64,000 bases of DNA from Periconia sp. R9002 (GCA_023627715.1 JAMAHW010000070.1:62001-126000); one strand, 5' to 3'. Positions 43,570 through 56,827 are shown, numbered from the stretch's first letter. Notes: a model not told the origin generated them from the letters alone. Numbers and translations are program-made.

Positions 43570-44033
43570 GGCGCGGCTCGGCAGCTTTGGACGCGCATTT
43601 GCCGGTCATGAAGGCGCAGTTCGCTAGAGAGGTGTCGTGAATGCGGGCAATGAACAATCGGGACGGGTATGGATGTAGCTGTTGATGTTTGACGTCGTAG
43701 GCAGCTATGTAGTTACAAGTAAGGTTGGGTGGGCCCTGGGGAAAGAAAGGGTCCCGGGGAGTCGGCGTCTGGAAAAACAGGGAACGCCGACGGCCGAGCA
43801 AAGTGGAGAAGTGGTGAGATAATCCATCTCGACATAGCTCGCTTTCATTCAGAGTCCACCAGCAACAGCTTCGCCACCGTCATTGGAAGGCGAACCAAGT
43901 CTTGTTTCCCATGCAAGCCGAGTCGAATCCCGAAAAATAGGAAATTCAAGACGCAAAGCAGTCTAGCCCCCGCTCCATTGATCCCGTGTCACGAGACTCC
44001 ACCCACACGACACCTCCGCAAACCTCCGCAGCT
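43570..44033. promoter_or_regulatory. bidirectional upstream region of the DUF1746 and RCF1 genes
   Basis: 464 bp separate the two divergent ATGs. No TATA box is evident, as is usual for housekeeping fungal promoters. Confidence 0.45.
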
Positions 44034-44620
44034 ATGAGCTCACCCAACAGCGCGCCCCTCCCCTCGTCCTTTGACGGGAACGAGTACGCCTCTAGTTCAA
44101 TTCATGACTGAGCCAATGCCGAAGCTAATGACAACCCAGGGATTTTTATAATGAAAATACAGGACAGAAGATCTGGCGTCGCCTGCGTGAAGAACCCCTC
44201 ATCCCCCTCGGCTGCGGCCTCACCGTATGGGCCATTATCGGCGCAACCCGCTCGATGCGCAAGGGCGACCACAAAGCGACGAATCTGTACTTTCGACGCC
44301 GTCTCTACGCACAAGCATTCACCATCGCCGTGCTTGTGGCTGGCAATTTGTACTGGCAAAAGGACCGCGTGAAGCGCAAGGAATATGAGAAAATGGTGGC
44401 CGAGAAGGAGCGCATGCAGAAGCGGGAGAAGTGGCTGCGCGAGCTCGAGATGCGCGATGAGGAAGAGAAGGCCTGGAAGGAGCGATTGTCAAAGAGAAGG
44501 GGTGCCGGCGGGGCGGGCGTTGGGCTGGGTGGCGAGGTCGAGGACACGGCCAAGGGAGTTACAGAGATGGTGAGGGATAAGACGGCGGAGTTGAAAGAAA
44601 AAGCATTGGGCGAGAAATGA
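44034..44620 (+). CDS. respiratory supercomplex factor 1 (HIG1-domain protein)
   Basis: Two exons, 44034-44083 and 44140-44620, joined across a 56-nt intron (GTACGC, branch GCTAATG, CCCAG), give 176 aa. The start is MSSPNSAPLPSSFDGNE. The HIG1 domain is clear: WRRLREEPLIPLGCGLTVWA, then two short TM helices around TVWAIIGATRSM and FTIAVLVAGNLYW. The conserved GDHKATNLYFRRRLYAQ loop lies between them. A long charged helix (VKRKEYEKMVAEKERMQKR) follows, as in fungal Rcf1. The protein sits in the mitochondrial inner membrane and helps assemble or stabilise complex III-IV supercomplexes. Length fits the family. Confidence 0.93.
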
Positions 44621-45536
44621 GACCGCATCAGCGTGGTAGAAGTGGGAAGCGCCATGGGGATGGCACTCGCGGATGCATATTGATTCAATGTCAATCCACG
44701 AGATGGGAGTGAAGGCCGTTCGTTGTGCATGTTCCTCTTTTTTGAATGTTGTATCAATAGTCCACCATTCGGGTATATCGGGCGGACAAAAGGTTACAGT
44801 CTCTACTATGTATTATAGCATCATCTAGCATTCTTCCATGATGTTTTTCAATTTTCACGTGACAACCTTGGAATCCATACATCAATGTATTGATATATCA
44901 ATGTATGTAACCAATCACCACCAGCCCCCAAAACAAATTCATCAAGCACATACATGCACGACTTCCCACAAATCAGCCCAACCAAACAATCAAAGTACAG
45001 TACCTCGCATGATGTTATCCGGGATTACATCGCGTCGCGTATCTTAGCCAGTCCCTACCACCAAACAGCAACCTCTCCCATATGCACCTCGATTAAATTC
45101 CGCGCATACATAAGCTAGGTACATATATATGCAAACAAAATAACCCTACATACCCTTCTCGGAAGCGAACCGAGACCAAACCACGGTACCACATGCAACT
45201 CAAATTGAAATCTCCCGCGTCACCGGACCGTTGAGCCGTCATGTATCTATCGTATCGAGTTGGCTTTGAGATTTTTAGATTGCAACCGCAGCGTCTCTTC
45301 CCCTTTCGAGAAAGACAACATAATTGAAAATGGGAAGATTCAATTGAATTGAATTGGATTGATTGTACCTTTCCAATGACGCTCAAGCTGTAATTGTACG
45401 TATTGATCTTTGTACATACATATGTACCTACGTACTCTCCTGCTCATCACTTTCCAAAACCCCCACCCACTCGCAAACCACCTTCAACAAAATAAAATAA
45501 AAAACCAACAACGTCATCTCAAGACTCTCTTCTCCA
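44621..45536. other. intergenic, no gene seen
   Basis: 3' flank of RCF1 and upstream region of the SMP-30-type gene. It contains a TTGAATTGAATTGGATTGATT-like short repeat near 45345. No coding frame of note. Confidence 0.45.
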
Positions 45537-47036
45537 ATGGGACCCACGCTATCGAAGCTGTGGGGCTCCCTCACATCGGCTTTATTTAGCAAGAAGACCG
45601 GTGGTAGCGGCAGCGCGGCAACACAGGCCCGTCGCGATAACACCACCACCACCACCAACGACAATACTTATAACAACGGCGCCGCCGCCTCCAACGCAAA
45701 CGCGAACGGTAATCACAAAGAGAGCGAGAGCGCTGGGAAGATGGTGCAGGTTAAGAAGTATGAGATTAAAGAGGTATGTTGCTTTTGTTCATTTTTTGGT
45801 TTGGTTTGGGGGAGGGGTAGGTGTTGAGGTTGAAATAGGTACCCCGCTGTGGTTATGTCATTGGGGGTTTTGGTGAAAAGGAGGGAAGAAGGGGACAATT
45901 GGATCAACATTTGCAATGGAATGAATGGATAATTGCTCGGCATCTTCAGCTATTCATTCGTTTTCTCGAAAAGAAAAAAAAAGAGAGAAAAAGACGACTC
46001 TTCTCAATCCCCATCTCCACCTCACTCACCCCAAACCCCCATCCTCAATGGTTAACATGCAACTAACCATAACCAAAACCAGCCATGGCTCAAACTCTCC
46101 TGCTCCCTAGGCGAATCCCCTTTCTACGAAGAATCCACAAACACGCTCCGCTTCCTCGACATCGAGCAGCGCAAAATCCACTCCGTCGCCCTCTCCTCGC
46201 CCACCACCCACAAGGTCATCGCGCAAACCGAGCACTCCATGGGCTGCACCGCCGACATCGAAGGCAACAACTCTGAATTCATCTTCGGCGGCAAATACGG
46301 CTACGGCATCTGCAACCGCAGCACCGGCGCCTACCGTTGGATCAAAAAAGTCTGGTCCGAGTCCGAAGTCGCCGCCGGCAAACCCGACAAATTCCGCGGT
46401 AATGATGGTGGTGTGGATTCTGCGGGGAGGTTTTGGATGGGCTACATGTTCGACCCTCTGGTCACCGAACTGAACAGCGAGGGTGCAGTCTTCCGCCTCC
46501 ACCCGGACGGCACCCTCGACCGCCCGCTCGACGGCATCACCATCCCCAACGGCACGACGTGGAACAAGCACGACAACATCATGTACTTCGCCGACTCGCC
46601 CCACAAAACAATCTTCATGTTCGACTACGACGCCCCCACCGGCGCCATCTCCAACAAACGCCCCTTCTTCGTCATGCCCGAGGATAACCGGTACGGCGCG
46701 GACGCGGTGCCGGACGGGCACTGCATCGACGAGGAAGGGTTCATGTGGACGGCGCTGCATGGTGGGTCACACGTCCTTAGAATCTCACCTGAAGGCGAGA
46801 TTGTGGCGGAGATTAAGGTGCCGACGCAGCAACCGACTTGTCCGTGTTTTTGTGGGGAGGATTTGTTGATTACGAGTGCGGGTGGGACGAGTGGGGAGGG
46901 GGGGAAGGGCGTGGATGAGTTTGCGGGGAGTGTGTTTAGGATTCATGTCGGTGTTAGGGGGTTGAAGAGGTTCAAGTTTAAGGGGGGTGCGGCGGTTGAG
47001 GGGGGGAAGGTGGATGGGGATGTTGTTGGGGAGTAA
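45537..47036 (+). CDS. SMP-30/gluconolactonase/regucalcin-type hydrolase with N-terminal extension
   Basis: Two exons, 45537-45773 and 46083-47036 (GTATGT donor, ACCAG acceptor), give 396 aa. The beta-propeller body begins EPWLKLSCSLGESPFYEES. The metal-site residues of the family are visible: Glu in GESPF, Asn in TIPNGTTWN and Asp in PDGHCIDEEGFMWTALHGG. The enzyme probably opens a sugar or gluconolactone-type ring with a divalent metal ion in the cytosol. The first 67 residues are extra: MGPTLSKLWGSLTSALFSKK, then an Asn/Thr/Ala-rich low-complexity run. A second ATG at 45741 (MVQVKKYEIKE) would give a 328-aa protein closer to the usual size, so two starts are possible. The TTG- and GT-rich 3' end codes a Gly-rich tail. 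Confidence 0.87.
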
Positions 47037-50000
47037 GGTGGTTGGTGGAGGAAGGATTGTGATGGCGTTTGTGTGCGGTTATTGTGTCGGTGTTTCGTTG
47101 CTCTCGTGTGTGTGGGGAAAGTAACGCTGCTCCAAACCAAACACATATCTACCTATAACTTGAAATATTAGTATTCCTACTCTCTCACACACACACACAT
47201 CTTTGAACGAACCCCTCACCTTTCAGCAAAACCTCTTCATCTCATCTTCTTTCGTAGGACCCCCATCATACACCCCCTTTTAATAAAAAAAAAAGTTCGG
47301 AATTACAACCGCAAGTCCGAGGATGTACACTTGAATAAATGGATAGACAGCTCAATGCACAGACATTATAAAGATCAATTCAAAATCAAGGAAAATGATG
47401 GAAGACAGGAGTTTATTTAACAAACTATGTAGGTGACACTTCGTACGTAAGGAGCCCTCGAAGACAGATGGTAAGTGGTAGGTAGGTAGGTGCCTAGGTA
47501 CATATGTACGGGGAGGGGGGGAGGTAGAGTAAGGGTAGAGGTTAGTTAGATACATGTATACTGGCTTTGGGTATGTATGTATATGGTACAAGGTTAAGCT
47601 TAGGATGGGGAATGATGGTTATATGTGTAAGGTAGGTAGGGGGTTAGGGATGTACGAGAGTGAGTGATGGGGAAGTGAAGTTTGTGCTGTGCTGTTTGGG
47701 TGCGTATAGTTGGTTGTTCTTGTACAGTGGGGGAGGTTTTTTTTAATGGGAAAGATGATGATGGGGCTCGAGCTTGTTGTGTATGTGGATCAGCGTTAGG
47801 AAGGCCGAGAGGGGGACCCCTTTTCTTTTTTTCTGTCGTTAAAAAGTTGCTTATGATGAGTTGTGGCGTTGAGTCTATCAGTGGCGTTGAGTTTATTGAT
47901 GTGGTATGTATTGGTGCGGCATATGGAGTTATGATGGAGGAATATTACGGTGATGATGTGATTCTTTGAGATTGGAGATTGATTGAATGAAGTTTCAATG
48001 TTTTTGTAGCTGCCTGCGAAAGTCCCTACATAAATCCCGTATCAAGTACGAACAAATCCACAGCGGTAATAGGTAGAAGAACTCCATGTACATACACATC
48101 ACGACATCTCGGCAAATATCCAGAACCGACACCGATAACAACGCTGATGACCTCCCCATAGCCTAGGCGTAAGCACTTGAGATGAAAAGTCTCACCGTTG
48201 CGCTTACACCCCCACCCAATCGGAACACCAACCACAAAACCCACGTGTTTACGCCCGAAAGAAAGAAAAGAAGAACCATCGGTGAATCGCTCCTACACCG
48301 ATCAAACCCACGACGACCGGGCCGGCGTTCGGGAGGGACGGACGGAGACGGCACGGATGGCGACGTGCGTGCATCTTTCACCGTTCATGTTAGGGCCCCC
48401 CTAGTACGCGCGGGACATGCTTGCTTACGGCGCAGCGCAGCTTAGCACATGCAGCACGAGCGGGAAAAAAAAACTTCGAGGCAGGTTTTTGAGGTGTGGC
48501 TGGGATTTTGAGTGAGCGGGACACGCGCGTGATGGGGATAGTTGTTGGTGGGGACGGATGGGAGGGGGGAGGGAGGTTTCGGTGACGGTGGATTGGTTGG
48601 CGAATGGGGTTGATGGACGTTAGGTGGAATGTACTACGCCTCATGTTGGTTCTTTGACAATCAATCACCAACTCGACGTTTTCTCGTAAAGTCACACGCA
48701 AGGGAGGATGTGATTCTTTCTGTACGGCAGCGGGACATTGGACAAGGGCTGGAGGGTTTTTGTTTGCTTATCTATTTGGCTTTTTTTGCGAGTCAGGTAT
48801 GTACGGTAATCCACGTCTTTTTTTTCGTAAGATGTAACACGAACTACAGATCCTCCTCGTATAGCAGAATGGTATTATCGTTTACGAATCAAAGGCTTTT
48901 TTCTTCCTCATGCGATGGTCAAAGTTCAAGGCAAGCAGGTTTCTGTAGTTGATACCTACTGGTAGATGTATAGCAAGAGGATGATATTGATATGTCTGGG
49001 ATGTCGGAGGATGAGGAGAGTTTACCGGCATTACCCGTCACATTCGCTCCCGAGTGCGAAAAGCGGCACAGTTGCCGGTCACGGCATTCGTGGTTTGTGC
49101 GTAGTATATACCGGGAGTAAGGATAGCTGTCTCACGGGCAGAAGAGAGTTCCCGGGGCGTGGACTTGGGCCAATACAACAATGCTCCGTACAAAAATTGA
49201 ACTTGGTTGGGTCAAGAGTACTGTATACACATGGTCAAGAGCCTCAGCGTTAAACCCGATACATCTCACCGGAATGCCGAAATCAGGAAAGACCGATTCT
49301 GGAACCAAAAACGTTCATACATACATACGCAAGCGCACCTCTCCCCTGCGTGAATCACATCCCAGAATCCTTCACCTCGGTTCGTTCGTCTTCACTGTCC
49401 GCTCAGCGAAGAAACGCCCCAGTCAAGACTCTCCTCCAGCAGAGCGTCAGTAAGCGAGCAAGGATCGCGTACGCGGAAGAGGATCATTACACAAACTCGT
49501 TTCATTATTTCCAGCGAGAGGGAAAAAAGGGGGGAAGCTAATTGGAGCCAGCTAGGTAGCTGAGCAGCCACGCATCGCTTGAAAAGTTTAAGAAGTCAAT
49601 AAGAGCTTGGCGGAGATTATCGGATACTGCAGTGGGAAAATAGGCGTATGGAATATGCGCAGTGGGAGGAATCGGAATCCTGCCGGGTTGCGGTTTCGCG
49701 GTTTGAGAGATTGTGTTTTCCTTTTTTTTCGAGGTTAGTCGTGTTGTTGTGAGACTCTAGAGATTCGTCTTACTGAGCTTTACGACGAGTATAGTTCTTG
49801 ACCTTTTGTGTTTTATATTCACCTAGACTATTTAGATTCCAGACTCACTATCACACTCAGAATACTCGAAAAAGCTATCTAACGTCACCTAACCATTTCT
49901 CCCCCTTCCCTCCTCAATCCGACACTCTCCACTCCCCCACTTCCCCGACTCCTCCTTCGACTTACAAAGACCAGCCGTGCTTACTCCAGAGTGTGACATG

Positions 50001-51837
50001 AAACCCCAAAACGCCATTTAACCTCGTTCCTTCTACGCCACATACACGCGGGGGGGCGCAGCATGCATTTGGGGGAAATGCTTCGCCAGCCTCCCATCAA
50101 CTATTCCACAAACGGACAAAACCCCGATCCTTCACCATGGATCTTGCGACCGCTTTCCAGAAGCGAACCTCATGTGGCTGCTGCGCAGTGCGAAGAGGCC
50201 TCATGCATGCAGGCAAGGTTCGGCACCTGTGCGCACAAAGTGGTGTTTGTGCATTGCATATCTCGTTGGGGTTTTTTGTGTTCGGGAGGGAATAGGTGAG
50301 GTGTTAAGATGTATGTGTATGCAAGGCGCGGGTTTGATGTCTTTTTGTTTGGCTAGTACGAGGGTCGTCCCGCGCGGGATATGTAGGTTTGCAGAGCTAG
50401 CGGGTCATCTCTCTATGAGGTACTCGGTGATCGGCTGAAGGGGGTGGTTGGCGAGTCAGAGGTGCGCATGTGTTCGTTGAAAAGGGATAGCAATGGTAAC
50501 CATTCTGCAATCCTGATATTCCGTCGCAAATTATTACACGGCGTAGTGGATGCTGACTGCGTTCTTATAACGTATAAGGGAGGTACAAGCAAGTGTCATG
50601 TATGTGACAATGGACATTTCTGGATCCTTTGAAGAATGTGAGCTCTTTGTGGCACCGCGCGTCTTGTGTGACTAGGCCTTGGTTTCCCCTTGCCAAAATT
50701 GATTGGAAACGAATCATTTTTGAAAATGCGTGCTATAGACGTGGTTAATATATGTGAGAATCCTGGTAGCCTGGACGTTGGGACGCCCAACGGGATCTTG
50801 AACACTCATAGACTTCTGTCGATATTTGCCTTGCCTTTTCCAATGCGTCACACTTGTTGTTGATTTGGTTTCAAAGCATGAGAAACCAATCGTCGAATAC
50901 TTTTATAATATAAAAAAACTCCAATTGCAGTGCGTTTCGGCATCGAAACAGACAGGCCATGGACCAAGTCCTGACGAGACGCAGTATTAGGCCAAATCCA
51001 CCTTACTTTAAGAAGTTAGGACTTAGTGAGGGGCGTTTCCCTTGCAGTTCAATATCTACGGTTCACTGTATCAGATCCTTCAACTTCACATGGTAAATAG
51101 AGTACAGAGAGCTGACACGCCGGGAAGCAAACATATTGGGGTAGCTAGTTCGTGCTAGTGTACCAGGCACCGTTATTGACAAATCAAATCAAATAGTTTG
51201 CGGCGATATACCATTTCTATTTATCTGATCAACAAATGAAATATAGCGGGTATAGGCCGCAGAAGCTCTAAATCGTGCAACGCCTTAGTCCTCCCGATAG
51301 GTAAACTCCCGGCGTATCATCCCTCCGTAGATACTTCGCCCACCCCGCATTTCCTTAGTCGTGAACCGAGAAGGATCGTCACATTGAGGGTCCCCTGCAT
51401 TGACAATGACACCACTTGCACTTCACCCATTTGTCCTTCATGCGTTTCTGCCAGCACAGACGGTAAAGTCGCCAATGCGATGAGAAAAGCCCTGGCGAAA
51501 AGATCAATAATACGCAACGCAGGCTGACACCAGCCCGCTTCCTTAAACTTTAATTCTGCTTTTGGTAGTTTGCGCAGGCCTAATGATGGGTTCAGAGAAT
51601 CATGAAGCTGGAAAGCGGTTCGTGAGAGGCGAAGAAATACGTTGAGGTTAGACGCCCCCTTGCTCAAGCTTACAGTTCAGCGATTGCGTATGTTGTAACG
51701 CGCCAGTATATTATCTTAGTGCTGCCCCGGATTTAAGACCCACAGGTTCTGCAGGGTCATTTGGAGGTCTTTTCTTCCTTGGTCTCGCGTGGTTGATGGT
51801 TGCGTTGAAGTCTTGTCCAAATTAACCACGAACCGCC
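47037..51837. other. 4.8-kb gene-free stretch
   Basis: No frame on either strand shows a motif, a credible start with splice structure, or remnants I recognise. Features noticed are GGTA repeats at about 47476-47491, CA repeats near 47188-47200, A/T homopolymers and several CpG-rich 200-400-bp islands (48.2-48.6 and 49.0-49.5 kb). A non-coding RNA gene, long UTRs or decayed genes may hide here. Confidence 0.4.
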
Positions 51838-53246
51838 ATGGAGCACCGCGTGGCACAACTAGCTGCCGTCATCAGTACGTTTGCCATCATCGGTACGCTT
51901 TTTGTTTTTCTGCGGCTGTGGACGAGGTTTATGATCATTCGGGCTCCAGGGCCCGAGGACTATATCCTCATCCTCTCATGGGTAAGTCAGTGAGGATTTG
52001 ATTTGCCGGACAGGAGGGGAGAGATTGCGGTTTCTGACGAACATGTGCACAGCTCATGGCAATCGTCACCGTTGTTTGCATAGGTGTGCAAGTACATTTC
52101 GGACTGGGAAGACATGCAGAGACTCTGTCGCCGTACCAAAATGAACAGATATCCCTCGTAAGTAACCTCGAGTGTGCCAAATCGAATTCACTCCTAACCA
52201 CATCTCCCGAAGAACTTATACATAAGCCTCAGCACCTACTGCGCTTCCCTCGGCCTCACCAAACTCACCATCCTAATGCAATACAAACGCGTCTTCCAGA
52301 CGGCACGATTCCAATTCTGGAACTGGATCTTCATCGCCATCATCATCGGGTACACGATTTCGACCGTTGCGGCATGCATCTTTGTGTGCACGCCGGTGCA
52401 GAAATTCTGGAAACCCAAACTCGCGGGCCACTGCGTCAACATGTTTGCGTCGTGGTTTGCCAACGCCATCCTGAACATCATCACGGATCTGATGATCATC
52501 ATACTACCCATGCCGGTGGTGCGCGGGTTGCAGTTGAAGCCGAGGCAGAAATATTTACTGATGGGCGTTTTCGCGTTTGGTGTGGTGTATGTTTGCTCCG
52601 ATTCCCATTCCTTTTCAACTGCTCCACTCACACTTCATCGATATGATGCGTCTTCAAAACAGCAAGTACTAATCGCAACAGCGTCTGCATCATATCCATC
52701 CTCCGCTTCCACTCCCTCGAAGTAATCACGCACTCGACCGACCCATCCTACGACAACCCGCCCGTCGCCGCCTACTCCGTCGTCGAAACCTACGTCGCGC
52801 TGATCTGCGCCTGCCTCCCGACCCTGCGCCCGCTCCTCTCGCAATGGTTCTCCGGCCTCAACTCCAGCGCCCACGCAAGCTCGAATCCCTACACCAACGG
52901 CGCGTACGTTACCGGAGGCGGGTCGCTGCACGTCGAAGAGATGTTGCGTTCCTGCGACTTGAAGAAAAATAGACCACGGTCGATTTTGCCATTTGGGAAG
53001 GCAATGCCGCTTCAGGGGATGCCGGGGGGGAAGAAGGGGGTGGAGAGGTTGGGGGATGATGAAGCGTGGGTGCGTGCGGATGAGGTGGAGAGACAGCAGA
53101 GGGAGGGGACGATTATTGTGAAGACGAGGGTTGATGTTAGGGTTGATGACGCGAGGGATGGGAAGGAGGGTGGCGTGCCGGTGAGGATTGATGAGAGGGA
53201 GAGTAGCACAGAGATTTTGTTTACAGATGCGAAGTACGTGGGGTGA
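51838..53246 (+). CDS. fungal rhodopsin-domain (Pth11-like) integral membrane protein
   Basis: Four exons, 51838-51981, 52053-52157, 52213-52586 and 52682-53246, total 1188 nt and 395 aa. The exon 3 start uses an AAG acceptor after a CCTAAC branch point, which keeps phase and yields NLYISLSTYC. Seven hydrophobic segments are expected. Visible ones include VISTFAIIGTLFVFLRLW, LMAIVTVVCIGVQVHFGLG, FIAIIIGYTISTVAACIFV, NAILNIITDLMIIILPMPVV and YLLMGVFAFGVVVCIISILR. Signature family motifs are APGPEDYIL, GLTKLTIL, CTPVQKFWKP, ITDLMIIILPMPVV and ALICACLPTLRPLL. The C-terminal 130 residues form a charged cytosolic tail. The family includes the CFEM-bearing Pth11 receptors, but this protein has no CFEM domain. 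A sensing role is inferred only from the family. Confidence 0.88.
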
Positions 53247-55152
53247 TTGATGTCTTCAAAGCGTTCGGCATGCGTTATTGAGAACGTTGGAGTGGAGGAT
53301 ACTTGTCATTGCAGATAACAATTCCGATGATTCATGCCTTGTCGGGAGGGACGATGGTTCTGGAAGAGTAATGATGGCATTTGCAGCTTCGAAGCTTTTC
53401 TGTGTCCCGATGCTGCATGTGGGCACTCCATCAATCAATAGACGGCATGACGATAACTTGCACACCCACATCTCCAGCTAGTATCATATCACACATCATT
53501 CCAAGAATCGCAAAAACCAAAGACGCCAAATTGTTTTTGTTTTTGTTGGAATACTTTTATTTTTGCCTCTTAAATGTCTTTTAAACTAGGCCTGGGCAGC
53601 CTAGAAAGTACTCCGTGCTATTCCAAGCGTCTAACAACCATCGTATGCCAACTCTTACAAATAGCCTTCAAGACCTCAGTGCTCTCTATGCACACACACA
53701 GTCTCTCTCTCATCTAATTCAACACCAAAAACCCTCTCCCTATTCTCATAACCACTAATCTTACTCAACGCCCTCTAAAACTAGTATTCTCTCCTGTACT
53801 CCTTTACACGACATGCTTATCTATCCCTTACTCTTATTTTAAACACGTCATGTACAATATATACCCCAGTACTAAAACAGAACCCTCTCTTATCCTTTGC
53901 TCCATCCCCCTCCACAACCTACAAGCCCCGCTCCAAAACAACACCCAGTATTGAAATAACTAATCATTGCAGAGTATTCCAGTACTCCCGTATCAAACAC
54001 GGGTAAACTTTACAATACCTTCTTCAACCAGGACGACGACACACAGATGATAGCCACTCTACATCTCAGCTCTCCCTCTCTTATCCTGTGCTATACTATA
54101 TCACTCGATTCACCCTAAATTAATAAACGCCTACTTGTTTACACATTAATATACCCACCCCCTGCAGGGTCGCTTATGCGTCTTTACTAAAGTGCAAAAT
54201 GTCTACTAATTCTGATTCTTTTCGGACCCCACATACCTTGAGGACTACTTATATATGATAGGCACCAAATGCTGCGCTTTGGAATCATTTGGAGCGTGAT
54301 CGTTATATCACGTGATTACGTCATCTCACACATGCACGTGCATGAACTACAGTCTGGTAGGGTGTCATGCGAGATTTTGGAATCTTTCAACATTTTATCC
54401 TTGAAAGAGTGAATCTGGAACTTCTATTACTGCTTCTACACCTGGGCATGTTATAATCTTTTAGTAGGTATGCAGCAGCCAGAACAGCGTGTGCACTTCT
54501 CACATCTCACATCTCCAAACATTTGAGTCCAAGAAAATAAGAGAAGAAGAGGAGGGGAAAAAAAAAGGCGGAGTTTATTCCTCATTACAGATCCCCCTAA
54601 CAAACCTAACATTAAAACCAAATTACGAACAGATTACTCGACTGAACCGAGCCCACGCTTATCTGGTGGCTGGGAACATCCGATCGATCCGTGATTGATC
54701 CCCAAAGAACGGCACGATCGTGACAAGGCTTCGGTACGGTATTCGCGGGGAAAAAAAATTAATCATGCACACACACGCGCGCATTTGATCCTGGACGTCA
54801 ATCCCACAAGGCGCGAGGTACGAATCCCGTTAGGCGGCGGAGTCTGAAACGCAATCGTGGTGGGTATAAGGGAATAACGCTTTGCTTGCTTTGGTAATTT
54901 GTTGGATGGATAGCTTGATCGACTTGGTTAGTTCTACGCCCCAAGCCCGTTCTCGCTTTCGGTAGACTAACTAAAAGTTGGACCCCCACCCCGAACCACG
55001 TTCTAACTACAACCTCATCCCACTTCGAGATAGCTTAAGACGACGGATCTCCTTTCCATTGCGGATACCACCTCGCTGTGAAATTAAAAGTCTCGACTGT
55101 GAGATCTATACGATTGCCTATACTCAATTAGCCTTAGACCAAGGGAAATAAA
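53247..55152. other. 1.9-kb gene-free stretch
   Basis: A/C-rich, with long stretches lacking open frames and short A or T runs. The sequence at 54797-55020 is unique-looking but carries no motif. Nothing is called. Confidence 0.4.
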
Positions 55153-55792
55153 ATGCCATTATTATCCGAAACCATACCCCCATCCCACAATAACAACAAC
55201 ACCACCCTTCTCGGATACGAAAGCGAACCGCACAGGGCTTCCACCCCTCGCACTTCCTAACCGTATTTTGGAACAGCGGGTCCAATCCAATGCCGCAAAA
55301 TACGTTAACACCCTCTGGCCGTTCGTCCCGGGACGCTCGCCATCATCCTGCACTTCGTCATCCCAGACCACGCACGCCTCGTCTTCGGCTTCAGCTACGT
55401 ACGTTGTCATGGTGCCCGTCGCGAACCTACTCGGGTTGGTTCGCGGGACAGGAATTGCGCGCGCGCAAGATAGATGCAAAGGTGTCTGGGATCTTGATCG
55501 AGGCTGCGTTTGGGAGCGTGAATGGAGGTTATCTTGTTTGTGGTGCTCCTCTGCAAGCATCATCAAGATTCATTGTCTTCTTCGGCGGACGGAGATGGTG
55601 GTGAAGGGTCGTCGTCGGAATACGGCAACCTAATCCCCATAATCCAAGCCGCGATCCTGTGTAGGCTCCGTCTATCCTAACGAAACCTCCTCATCTGCCT
55701 CGCCGCGTGTTTCTTCGTCGGCGCGGCAAACGTTCCATTCCAGCGCCAGCGAGGTCGGGACGGGGCTCGTCTGCGTCTACTAATCCCCAGCG
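55153..55792 (+). pseudogene. decayed 5' fragment of a Ca2+/H+ antiporter (CAX-type) gene
   Basis: Reading the plus strand while switching frames gives an ordered match to the start of fungal Ca2+/H+ exchangers. It reads GFHPSHFLTVFW, then KYVNTLWPFVP, then LAIILHFVIPDHARLVFGF, then MVPVANLLG, then FAGQEL, DAKVSGILIEAAFGS, EVILFVVLLCKHH, IIQAAIL, NLLICLAACFFVG and SSASEVGTGLV. From NTLWPFVP onward the frame changes at least four times (relative frames 0, +2, 0, +1, +2), with no room for introns. Several small indels have therefore destroyed the gene. The match stops near 55792, about five TM segments into an eleven-TM family, so the copy is also truncated. Living members move Ca2+ into the vacuole. 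The conserved amino acids survive in spite of the shifts, which suggests fairly recent decay. Confidence 0.75.
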
Positions 55793-56827
55793 CGTACTAA
55801 GTAGGAAACGTTTTTAAGGGACGGGGAGAGAGTAATTGTCTTGAAGGGTAGTGTTGCATTTGGTGAATTTTCTACCTTTCCAACTCTTTTTTTTCTGTGG
55901 TGGTACATTGACAGCGATAACTAAAACTAACGTGAGCATCTGTGTGACAGCGCTCTAAACTATCTAGATACACCATCCCATCATCTACACCATCATCTCA
56001 GTCCTACCTACCTACCACCAACCATCCCATCAATCCTCGCAGTCTCATCTCGGTCCTACCGTCAACCTCACCTCCTCTCTCCAGCAAAACCAACCAACTA
56101 ACAAAGCACCAAATCCCTACTTTGTTCGTCTTTGTAATACATACACCACAGCACAGCAACAGCACACTAACGAACGAACGAAACGTATAGATACGCAAGC
56201 GTGTGTGTTACCTACTTGCGCTGATATCCGTTAGTTGCGGTTAAGGTCGCACAACATTTCAAGCTCATGCTCGTGCTCATGCTCACGCTCGCGCTGCTCC
56301 ACCTTGGGTTTAATGAATGAATGATACATGCATGCATGCACGTAATTCGCATTGCGCGTTGTTTGCGATTTGCGTGGGTACGTAAAGCGCAGGTATGTCG
56401 TGTAAAGGTTGGAAGTGTAGAGAGAGAGAGAGGAGGGGACGGGTGTTTGTTATGCGGTGTAACGCTTCGTAACGGGGTTCAGGATGGTAGAGGTGGGGGG
56501 GGGGAAGGGTTCGGAGGTGGAGGGGAGAAGTACGGGAATGTATGTAGGTATTAATGTATGGGGAGTGGAGTAGTGATGAAGATGGGGAAGTGGAGTATAC
56601 ATACACTCCTGTTCTAACTGTGCACATACCTACCTATCCAACACAATCAATTAAAAAAAAAACGACCAGCTACCCCCCTTCCCCCCTTCCCCCTCCCTTT
56701 TTTTTCTCGTCATCATCGATCAATCCTTATACCCCATCCCACCATTCTACCATTCTACCATCTTCACTATCTTCCCACCCGCTCGAGACCTTGCCTTACT
56801 TATATTAACACAATACATACGGTACCT

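Noticed and set aside
45537..45773. Arf-type GTPase gene
   Set aside because: Only the first 20 residues recall Arf; no GTP-binding motifs follow, and the frame splices into an SMP-30 propeller.
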